Source: Clostridia bacterium (GTDB lineage Bacteria; Bacillota_A; Clostridia; Oscillospirales; CAG-272). Taken from it: DNA of 5,426 nucleotides. Location: positions 1 to 5,426 of the forward strand of contig JAFXHW010000188.1 of assembly GCA_017533545.1 (NCBI GenBank), written 5' to 3'. Shown here one piece after another: positions 1-4,304 of the stretch. Made by a program: the position numbers and the translations under genes. The stretch's first letter is position 1; each line of letters starts with the position of its first letter. Under the pieces are notes generated by a model. The model was given only the letters and a program-made list of their open reading frames with translations, had not been told where the DNA came from and did no database searches.

Positions 1-506
1 GCATGGAATATTTCAAGAGCACGAATGACTCGTTTCTTATTGTTTGGGTGGATCGCATCGGCCGACACGGGATCACATTCGCGAAGAAGTCGGTGAAGCT
101 CGGCGTTATCGATCTTTTCAAGCGATGCGCGATAGTCTTCATCGCTTGCGCCCGATGAAAATACATTGGCGGTAAGCACGGCATCGAGGTAGAGGCCGGT
201 GCCCCCGCAGAAAATTGCCCTTTTGCCGCGCGACTGTATATCATCGATCGCCCGCTCGGCTTCTTCCTTATAGTCGGAGACGTTGAATGATTCGTCGGGG
301 TCTTTTATATCGATAAGGTGATGCTTCACCCCGTCTGTTTCTTCAGCTGTCGGCTTTGCGGTTCCGATATCCATTTTGCGGTAAATCTGCATTGAATCAC
401 AGGATATTATCTCGCCGTCGATCTCTTTTGCCAAAGCGATGGACAACGCGGTTTTGCCCGATGCGGTCGGTCCGCAGATAGCTATGATCTTTGATCTGTC
501 AATCAT
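1..506 (-). CDS. miaA: tRNA dimethylallyltransferase MiaA, 3' end cut by window edge
   Basis: MiaA transfers the dimethylallyl group of DMAPP to N6 of adenosine 37, next to the anticodon, in tRNAs reading codons that start with U. The reading frame is open from the ATG (504-506 on the plus strand) to the window edge, 168 codons of a protein usually near 300 residues. Visible family motifs are the P-loop GPTASGKT (residues 12-19), DSMQIY (37-42, substrate tRNA contact region), GTAKP (48-52), HHLID (62-66), GGTGLYLDA (101-109) and IHPNNKKRVIRALEI (152-166). The ATG fits the usual start just before the P-loop and has AGG/AGGA about 8-10 nt upstream (514-516). It lies downstream of queA on the same strand, but a 177-bp gap filled by a repeat element separates them. 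No frameshift is seen. The identification is firm; only the C-terminal part is missing. Confidence 0.97.
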   Translation of the reverse strand, partial: MIDRSKIIAICGPTASGKTALSIALAKEIDGEIISCDSMQIYRKMDIGTAKPTAEETDGVKHHLIDIKDPDESFNVSDYKEEAERAIDDIQSRGKRAIFCGGTGLYLDAVLTANVFSSGASDEDYRASLEKIDNAELHRLLRECDPVSADAIHPNNKKRVIRALEIFH

Positions 507-529
507 TGCTTTTCCTACCCTTTCAGTGG

Positions 530-543
530 ATAAACATCGCATC
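530..543 (+). repeat. 14-bp direct repeat, miaA-side copy (possible target-site duplication)
   Basis: ATAAACATCGCATC occurs here and again, identically, at 691-704. The bases outside the two copies differ. The two copies bracket exactly the hairpin-rich interval 544-690. On the minus strand this copy continues as CCACTGA, which would be an in-frame stop for queA if the interval were removed. Confidence 0.85.
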
Positions 544-563
544 CGCAAACCTTACGGCTTGCG
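544..563 (-). repeat. Terminal hairpin at miaA end of the element
   Basis: CGCAAACC, loop TTAC, GGCTTGCG on the plus strand. All positions pair except one A/C, which becomes a G-U wobble in minus-strand RNA, so the stem is better on the transcribed strand. Its outer base pair coincides with the edge of the 14-bp direct repeat. Confidence 0.7.
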
Positions 564-564
564 G

Positions 565-658
565 GAGGTAAAAAGTAAGAGTGAATAGTGAATAAGTTTG
601 GTGGATTTTCGCCAAAGGCGAAAATCTTCATTACCTCTTCACTTTTCACTATTACCTC
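565..658. repeat. Long imperfect inverted repeat built of AGTGAA-type units
   Basis: The arms 565-593 and 630-658 are complementary at 21 of 29 positions and enclose the perfect hairpin at 604-626, so the region can fold as one long stem. The left arm contains AGTGAAT twice in tandem (580-593). The right arm carries ATTACCTCTTCACT at 630-643, repeated at 651-664 with a 21-nt period. Spacings of 7 and 21 suggest a heptad-based repeat. Confidence 0.7.
604..626. repeat. Perfect central hairpin of the element
   Basis: GATTTTCGCC, loop AAA, GGCGAAAATC: ten perfect base pairs with a 3-nt loop. It is not followed by a T-run on either strand, so it is not an ordinary intrinsic terminator. It sits at the tip of the larger inverted repeat. 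Confidence 0.8.
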
Positions 659-664
659 TTCACT

Positions 665-689
665 GAATAAAGGACAACGTCCTTTATTC
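665..689 (-). repeat. Hairpin overlapping the queA stop codon
   Basis: GAATAAAGGAC, a 3-nt loop, GTCCTTTATTC: eleven perfect base pairs. The queA stop codon (684-686) lies in one arm. On the transcribed minus strand the bases after the stem are AGTGAAGAGG, not a T-run, so it is a poor intrinsic terminator, though it could protect the queA 3' end. Confidence 0.75.
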
Positions 690-1754
690 TATAAACATCG
701 CATCGCCGTACGAGAAGAATCTGTATTTTTCTCGTATGGCTTCGTTATATGCATTGAGCATGATCTCTCTTGAAGAGAGTGCAGAAACCAGCATTAAAAG
801 CGTACTTTCCGGCAGATGGAAATTGGTGATGAGTGCGTCGGTCGCCTTGAATTTATAGCCCGGATAAATAAATATTCCGGTATCGCCCGACACGGGATGA
901 ATGATGCCGTTTTCGTCGGCGGCGGATTCAAGCGTACGGCAGGAGGTCGTGCCGACGGCAATGATCCTTCCCTTTCGGTTATTGATCTTTTCGGCGGCCT
1001 CGGGAGTGACGCAAATGTACTCGGTATGCATAACGTGGTCGGCAACCTCGTCCTCCTTTACGGGACGGAATGTACCAAGTCCGACGTGGAGCAGCACCGG
1101 TACTATCTCGGCGCCTTTTTGTCTGATCATATCAAGAAGCTCGGGAGTAAAATGAAGCCCCGCGGTGGGAGCTGCGGCAGATCCGCGTTCGCGGGCGTAG
1201 ACAGTCTGGTACCTCGCAGGATCTGACGCGCGCGAAGTTATATAGGGGGGCAAGGGCATGCTTCCGACGCGGTCGAGAATCGAATATATGTTGTCGCCCT
1301 CGTATGAAAAGCGGAGTATTTTGCATCCGTCCTCGCTGTCACCCATTACTGTTGCGCGCAAAAGTCCCTCTCCGTAGACGATCTCGGTGCCGATTTTTGC
1401 ACGTCGTCCCGGCTTTAGGAGACATTCCCATGTATCAAGCTCAACTTGACGCAAAAGAAGGGTTTCCATAGCAATTCCCGTGCTCTCCTTTATGCCCATC
1501 AGGCGGGCGGGAATAACCTTGGTATCGTTTATAACGAGCACATCGCCCTCGTTGATGTAATCGACAATATCGCGGAAAATACGGTGTTCTGTCTTTCCGT
1601 CCTCGCGGGATACGCACATAAGACGGGACATATCGCGCTTTTCGGCGGGAGTCTGGGCGATAAGCTCCTCCGGCAGATCATAGTAAAAATCCGATCGCTT
1701 CAAATCGGTGGGTGTGAGCTCGTTTCTGATTACGTTGTTTTTTGAGTTATTCAT
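684..1754 (-). CDS. queA: S-adenosylmethionine:tRNA ribosyltransferase-isomerase QueA
   Basis: QueA moves the ribosyl moiety of S-adenosylmethionine onto preQ1 already in the anticodon wobble position of tRNA, giving epoxyqueuosine, the penultimate step of queuosine synthesis. The 356-residue protein shows the family signatures in order: DLPEELIAQTP (26-36), INDTKVIPARL (75-85), LKPGRRAKIG (113-122), LPPYI (168-172), a tract from RYQTVYARE to PTAGLHF (181-202), HVGLGTFRPV (223-232), VGTTSCRTLES (267-277) and TNFHLPESTLLML (310-322). The ATG at 1752-1754 has a GGAAGAAG ribosome binding site. It gives about 17 residues more than the usual family start near LKRSDF; a TTG at that leucine is possible but lacks a good site. 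The final Glu codon and TAA come from the adjoining repeat element. Neighbouring miaA suggests a tRNA-modification unit. Confidence 0.98.
   Translation of the reverse strand: MNNSKNNVIRNELTPTDLKRSDFYYDLPEELIAQTPAEKRDMSRLMCVSREDGKTEHRIFRDIVDYINEGDVLVINDTKVIPARLMGIKESTGIAMETLLLRQVELDTWECLLKPGRRAKIGTEIVYGEGLLRATVMGDSEDGCKILRFSYEGDNIYSILDRVGSMPLPPYITSRASDPARYQTVYARERGSAAAPTAGLHFTPELLDMIRQKGAEIVPVLLHVGLGTFRPVKEDEVADHVMHTEYICVTPEAAEKINNRKGRIIAVGTTSCRTLESAADENGIIHPVSGDTGIFIYPGYKFKATDALITNFHLPESTLLMLVSALSSREIMLNAYNEAIREKYRFFSYGDAMFIE
691..704 (+). repeat. 14-bp direct repeat, queA-side copy
   Basis: This is identical to 530-543. In queA it encodes the end of GDAMFI on the minus strand. The copy therefore lies within coding sequence, while its twin lies just upstream of the miaA ribosome binding site. 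Confidence 0.85.
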
Positions 1755-1801
1755 ATATCTTCTTCCGACTGTGTATTTTTTGAAAATATTTTTTATTTGC
1801 C

Positions 1802-1830
1802 TTGACAGAAAAAAATTATCGTGATATTAT
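1802..1830 (+). promoter_or_regulatory. Sigma-A-type promoter of the dapA-dapB operon
   Basis: A perfect -35 box TTGACA (1802-1807) is followed after 17 bp by TATTAT (1825-1830), one mismatch from the -10 consensus. A TATAAT at 1828-1833 would give a longer 20-bp spacer. A start near A1837 puts the first transcribed bases at the beginning of the lysine riboswitch, which supports the call. Confidence 0.8.
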
Positions 1831-1836
1831 AATGGC

Positions 1837-2017
1837 AGATAGAGGTCGCGGCAACGATCAGTAGGTTTTTTCACCGAAAGGCAATGCCGCCGAAGATGTT
1901 TTGGTTTGAAATATCTGGGACGCAGGTGAATAATCTGCGGACTGTCATCATAAAAGGCAAGGTTTTTTCATATATCTGCATAATGAAAACCGTTTTGCCG
2001 TCTGATGGAGTGCTATC
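1837..2017 (+). promoter_or_regulatory. Lysine riboswitch (L box) aptamer
   Basis: This leader RNA binds lysine and controls dapA-dapB. The conserved blocks of the lysine riboswitch family (Rfam RF00168) appear in order: GATAGAGGTCGCG (from 1838), CAGTA (1859-1863), GCCGAAG (1889-1895), CTGGG (1915-1919), GGACTGTCA (1939-1947) and GGAGTGCTATC (2007-2017). P1 can form between GATAG (1838-1842) and CTATC (2013-2017). A CGCAG/CTGCG stem (1921-1925 with 1935-1939) and a long hairpin GGCAAGGTTTT...AAAACCGTTTTGCC (1956-1999) match expected arms. Its position between a good promoter and dapA fits exactly. It is the expected regulator for this operon; the call rests on motif recognition, not on a covariance-model search. 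Confidence 0.93.
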
Positions 2018-2095
2018 ATGTAAATGAATAAAATACGCTCGTGCTTTGTCGAAAAAACGCAAAACACCATAGTGTATATTATATTACATGTATAG
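2013..2095 (+). promoter_or_regulatory. Putative antiterminator helix of the lysine riboswitch
   Basis: CTATCATGTAA (2013-2023), which includes the 3' strand of P1, is complementary to TTACATGTATAG (2084-2095) with one bulged base. The second strand reaches into the foot of the terminator (A2094, G2095). Pairing of this helix and of P1 exclude each other, which gives a simple on-state when lysine is absent. Overlap with the terminator stem is only at its base, so disruption of the terminator may be partly steric. The mechanism is inferred from base pairing. Confidence 0.5.
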
Positions 2096-2124
2096 CCGGT
2101 TTTCAACCGGTTTTTTCGTTTTTT
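2094..2124 (+). terminator. Intrinsic terminator in the dapA leader
   Basis: CCGGTT (2096-2101), loop TTC, AACCGG (2105-2110), extended by a G-U and an A-U pair and followed by TTTTTTCGTTTTTT (2111-2124). It lies between the lysine aptamer and the dapA start, as expected for the off-state of a transcriptional lysine riboswitch. Confidence 0.88.
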
Positions 2125-2165
2125 ACAATAAATTTAATTATTTACCTGAAAAGGAGCATGCCGAA

Positions 2166-3053
2166 ATGAAATCAAATCCCATTTTCCAAGGAGCTGCCGT
2201 TGCAATTATCACTCCCTTCAAAAACGGACATATAGACTACGACGCGTTGGGTGCAATTATAGAAAATCAGATTGCTAATTCGACAGATGCCATCGTTATA
2301 TGCGGAACCACGGGCGAATCATCCACCCTGACCGACGAGGAGCATCGCGCTGCAATCGCATTTGCCGTAGAAAAAGTAAATCATCGCGTACCCGTTATCG
2401 CAGGTACCGGATCTAATGATACCGCTTACGCTATCGAACTTTCCCGTCACGCCTGCGAGATAGGCGTTGACGCGCTTTTGGTGGTTACTCCCTACTACAA
2501 CAAAGCCACTCAGAAGGGACTTATCAAGAGCTTTACCGCCATCGCCGATGCCGTTACAAAACCGATCATCCTTTACGATGTACCCTCACGTACCGGCTGC
2601 GGTTTTTCGATCTCCACATACCGTGAGCTTGCAAAGCATGAAAACATCGTTGCGGTAAAAGAGGCATCGGGCAATATTTCACAGATAGCGCAGCTCATCG
2701 CCGAGTGCGGCGACATGCTTGATATCTACAGCGGAAACGATGACCAGATCGTTCCGATACTCTCGCTCGGCGGAAAGGGCGTAATTTCGGTGCTTTCCAA
2801 CGTATGCCCGCGCGAAACTCACGACATCTGCCAGCTCTTCTTTGACGGTAAAATAAAGGAGAGTGCCGCGCTCCAGTTAAAGCTTCTCCCGCTCATCAAT
2901 GCCCTTTTCTGCGAGGTCAATCCCATACCCGCAAAGACAGCAATGTCAGCGCTCGGTTATTGCACCGAGGAGATGAGACTGCCCCTTTGCGAAATGGAAG
3001 ACGCAAACCGTCAAAGACTGCTTGACGCAATGAAAAAAACAGGTCTTATCTAA
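2166..3053 (+). CDS. dapA: 4-hydroxy-tetrahydrodipicolinate synthase DapA
   Basis: DapA condenses pyruvate with aspartate semialdehyde in the cytoplasm, the committed step to diaminopimelate and lysine. The 295-residue TIM-barrel protein has the GTTGES motif (47-52; T48 and T49 in the proton relay), Y111, YDVPSRTG (137-144; Y137 and R142) and the Schiff-base lysine K165 in VAVKEASGN (162-170). All sit four residues later than in the E. coli enzyme, and the length is typical. The frame is open upstream to 2088, but that stretch is the leader terminator. The ATG at 2166 has AGGAG at 2152-2156 with 9-nt spacing and gives the expected N-terminus. A nearer ATG at 2158 is out of frame and stops after three codons. 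dapB follows after 67 bp. Expression is expected to fall with lysine through the upstream riboswitch. Confidence 0.98.
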   Translation: MKSNPIFQGAAVAIITPFKNGHIDYDALGAIIENQIANSTDAIVICGTTGESSTLTDEEHRAAIAFAVEKVNHRVPVIAGTGSNDTAYAIELSRHACEIGVDALLVVTPYYNKATQKGLIKSFTAIADAVTKPIILYDVPSRTGCGFSISTYRELAKHENIVAVKEASGNISQIAQLIAECGDMLDIYSGNDDQIVPILSLGGKGVISVLSNVCPRETHDICQLFFDGKIKESAALQLKLLPLINALFCEVNPIPAKTAMSALGYCTEEMRLPLCEMEDANRQRLLDAMKKTGLI

Positions 3054-3095
3054 GCTTTCAAAACACAACTTTTAAAACAAAAAGGAAGGATTGCC

Positions 3096-3108
3096 TGGCA
3101 TTTTGCCA
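3096..3108 (+). repeat. Small hairpin between purine-rich site and dapB ATG
   Basis: TGGCA, loop TTT, TGCCA lies between the strong purine tract AAAGGAAGGA (3081-3090) and the dapB ATG at 3121. If it folds, it shortens the distance between that tract and the ATG to about 17 nt. It may be incidental. Confidence 0.35.
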
Positions 3109-3120
3109 AGCGAAGAAAAG

Positions 3121-3885
3121 ATGATTAAAATTATTCTCGCAGGCGCCAACGGACGCATGGGAAAAGCCGTTGCAGAGGCTGTTTTGCAAAAGAACGAATA
3201 TACGGTCGTTGCAGGATTTGACACAAATGAAACGTCGGCAAACACCCATCCCTTCCCCGTTTTTTCGTCGCCCGACGATTACGAAGGCGAAGCTGATGTC
3301 ATAATCGATTTTTCCCATCACACATCGGTTGATGCCCTGCTCAAATACGCCAAAAAGCGTTCCCTTCCCCTCATAATCTGCACAACCGGTCACACTGATG
3401 AGGAGATAGCAAAAATCGAGGCCGCATCGGCATCGAACGCGATCTTCCGCTCGGGCAATATGTCGCTCGGAATTAACCTTCTCGTCGAACTCTGCCGACG
3501 CGCCGCAGCCGCTCTCGAAGGCTTTGACATTGAGATAATCGAACGTCATCACAATCAGAAGCTCGACGCTCCCAGCGGCACCGCCATCATGCTTGCCGAC
3601 GCTGTTTCCGCAGCGAAAAATGGAGAGAGCGAGTATGTGTATGAGCGTCAATCCCGCCGTCAGAAGCGAAACGAAAAAGAGATCGGCATACACTCGGTAA
3701 GAGGTGGCAGTATCGTCGGTCAGCACGACGTTATATTTGCCGGTCAGCAGGAGTGCATAACGCTGTCCCACACCGCCGAATCTCGTTCGGTATTCGCAGA
3801 GGGCGCTCTGCGCGCGGCTAAATTCATGGCAGGTAAAAAAAGCGGTCTTTACAGTATGAAAGACGTCATTGCAGGCATTATTTAA
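3121..3885 (+). CDS. dapB: 4-hydroxy-tetrahydrodipicolinate reductase DapB
   Basis: DapB reduces the product of DapA with NAD(P)H to tetrahydrodipicolinate in lysine and diaminopimelate synthesis. The 254-residue protein begins with the Rossmann motif GANGRMG (8-14). It has DVIIDFS (59-65), TTGH (88-91), SGNMSLGIN (111-119) and the signature ERHHNQKLDAPSGTA (141-155) with the catalytic H143 and K147. It ends with RGGSIVGQHDV and GALRAA segments and a short GLYSMKDV tail, all typical. The ATG at 3121 matches family starts but has only a weak GAAG site 5 nt upstream. A TTG at 3091 in frame has a strong purine tract just before it and would add ten residues (MPGILPSEEK). I favour 3121. It follows dapA after 67 bp with no terminator between, so the two are probably one operon under the lysine riboswitch. 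Confidence 0.97.
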   Translation: MIKIILAGANGRMGKAVAEAVLQKNEYTVVAGFDTNETSANTHPFPVFSSPDDYEGEADVIIDFSHHTSVDALLKYAKKRSLPLIICTTGHTDEEIAKIEAASASNAIFRSGNMSLGINLLVELCRRAAAALEGFDIEIIERHHNQKLDAPSGTAIMLADAVSAAKNGESEYVYERQSRRQKRNEKEIGIHSVRGGSIVGQHDVIFAGQQECITLSHTAESRSVFAEGALRAAKFMAGKKSGLYSMKDVIAGII

Positions 3886-3969
3886 CGATTTGTGGTTTAA
3901 ATGCGCAATATTTTTTACTTAACTGTGTATAAATTCAAAAATATTAACAAAATATTCTTTATTTTTGGG

Positions 3970-4005
3970 GCGCGATGTTATATACTAAACGTATATGCAT
4001 CGCGC
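3970..4005. terminator. Strong palindrome after dapB: terminator or operator
   Basis: GCGCGATG (3970-3977) pairs perfectly with CATCGCGC (3998-4005). Inside it ATATAC (3980-3985) pairs with GTATAT (3991-3996) around the loop TAAAC. On the plus strand it is followed by TTTGCGTTT, a weak T-rich tract, 84 nt after the dapB stop, so it could end the dapAB transcript. It also contains TATACT (3981-3986), a possible -10 box for the mgtE leader, though no good -35 is seen at the right distance. In that case it would be a repressor operator. The upstream stretch 3886-3969 is AT-rich and shows nothing else. Confidence 0.55.
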
Positions 4006-4022
4006 TTTGCGTTTGCAAAAAC

Positions 4023-4156
4023 TACCGAAAGAGGTGAAGATCATGGACGCTGGAGGCGGTCGAAGTAGGTCGCAGTTGTTATGCCAAAGCTCATACATGT
4101 CGGCGTCAGTAAACGATCTTTGCCGATTTGTTTTTCTTCGGTAATTTATACCGAAG
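4023..4156 (+). promoter_or_regulatory. Structured leader RNA upstream of mgtE (riboswitch-like)
   Basis: Nested helices can form. P1 is TACCGAA (4023-4029) with TTCGGTA (4137-4143). P2 is GGTGAAGATC (4033-4042) with GATCTTTGCC (4115-4124), ten pairs including two G-U. P3 is 4046-4053 with 4100-4107, eight pairs including two G-U. They enclose an unresolved inner domain of about 46 nt. The 3' strand of P1 pairs equally well with TACCGAAG (4149-4156), so an enclosed and an open fold exclude each other, as in riboswitches. AGGTGA near the 5' side and CAGTAAACGATCT on the 3' side resemble the edges of the M-box magnesium riboswitch (Rfam RF00380), but the M-box core is not recognisable. The ligand is unknown; Mg2+ is a guess from the mgtE context. 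Confidence 0.55.
4043..4144 (+). CDS. Possible 33-residue leader peptide upstream of mgtE
   Basis: ATG at 4043 follows GAGGTG (4031-4036) with 6-nt spacing, a very good ribosome binding site. The frame runs 33 codons to TAA at 4142-4144. The peptide begins MDAGGGRSRS and contains SSYMSASVND; it is rich in Ser and Arg, with no membrane segment, and I recognise no family. The ribosome binding site lies in the 5' strand of P2 and the stop lies in the P1/alternative-hairpin strand, so translation would remodel the leader RNA. It could be an attenuation peptide, as magnesium transporter genes in some bacteria use. Or it could be a chance frame inside a structured RNA. Confidence 0.33.
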   Translation: MDAGGGRSRSQLLCQSSYMSASVNDLCRFVFLR

Positions 4157-4222
4157 CACCAATTTAATATTGTTTTTAAGGGCTTTTACATAACAACGCA
4201 GGACTTATACTGCTTCCCTCTC

Positions 4223-4251
4223 GCCGCGATTCTTTTAAGATCACGGCTTTT
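4223..4251 (+). terminator. Terminator-like hairpin 1 in mgtE leader
   Basis: GCCG (4223-4226) with CGGC (4244-4247), continued by GA/TC and TCTT/AAGA around a TT loop, with one C/A mismatch and one bulge. TTTT (4248-4251) follows directly. It lies between the structured leader and mgtE, where an attenuator would be expected. The preceding stretch 4157-4222 holds no clear structure. Confidence 0.45.
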
Positions 4252-4276
4252 GCGGGTATTTCTTTTATCCGCTTTT
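4252..4276 (+). terminator. Terminator-like hairpin 2 in mgtE leader
   Basis: GCGGGTA (4252-4258) pairs with TATCCGC (4266-4272), seven pairs including one G-U, around a T-rich 7-nt loop. TTTT (4273-4276) follows. It abuts hairpin 1 and ends 15 nt before the mgtE ribosome binding site. The stem is modest, so termination strength is uncertain. Confidence 0.45.
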
Positions 4277-4304
4277 ACCACTATTTTTGAGAGGAGTGTT
4301 TACA

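Larger units (their letters stand above)
544..690 (-). mobile_element. MITE-like non-coding element between queA and miaA
   Basis: This is a 147-bp AT-rich interval bracketed by an identical 14-bp direct repeat. Read on the minus strand it begins with a hairpin (689-665: GAATAAAGGAC, loop GTT, perfect complement). It then has purine-rich repeats, a second perfect hairpin (626-604: GATTTTCGCC, loop TTT, complement) and the imperfect complement of the purine tract. It ends with a third hairpin (563-544) whose single non-Watson-Crick pair is a G-U in minus-strand RNA. The hairpins reach to within 0-1 nt of the repeat boundaries. It has no convincing ORF, and the outer ends are not inverted copies of each other, so a standard DDE terminal repeat is not evident. 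It supplies the last codon and stop of the present queA. I infer a small non-autonomous mobile or repetitive element; copies elsewhere in the genome cannot be seen from here. Confidence 0.65.

Noticed and set aside
665..689. Intrinsic terminator for queA
   Set aside because: The stem is strong but there is no T-run on the transcribed strand after it, and it overlaps the stop codon itself.
588..773. 61-codon plus-strand frame spanning the repeat element
   Set aside because: It crosses from the non-coding element into the antisense of the queA 3' end, has no family features, and its start lies within the AGTGAAT repeats.
816..1226. 136-codon plus-strand frame
   Set aside because: It is fully antisense to queA, whose motifs are unambiguous; no ribosome binding site or recognisable domain.
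1826..1831. TATAAT on the minus strand as a queA promoter
   Set aside because: It is the near-palindromic antisense of the dapA -10 region and has no matching -35 at 16-18 bp. The queA promoter is left unassigned.
1871..2062. 63-codon minus-strand frame
   Set aside because: It is antisense to the lysine riboswitch aptamer, with no coding features.
2088..2165. 26-codon N-terminal extension of dapA
   Set aside because: The stretch contains the leader terminator and T-runs, and the family N-terminus begins at the ATG at 2166 with a proper ribosome binding site.
3058..3771. 237-codon minus-strand frame opposite dapB
   Set aside because: dapB has all catalytic motifs on the plus strand; the antisense frame is low-complexity, Cys-rich and matches nothing I recognise.
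4023..4143. Calling the mgtE leader a standard M-box riboswitch
   Set aside because: Only the edge motifs are similar; the conserved inner M-box sequences (CTGCCC, GACGCCAATGGGT-type core) are absent, so a firm family name is not justified.
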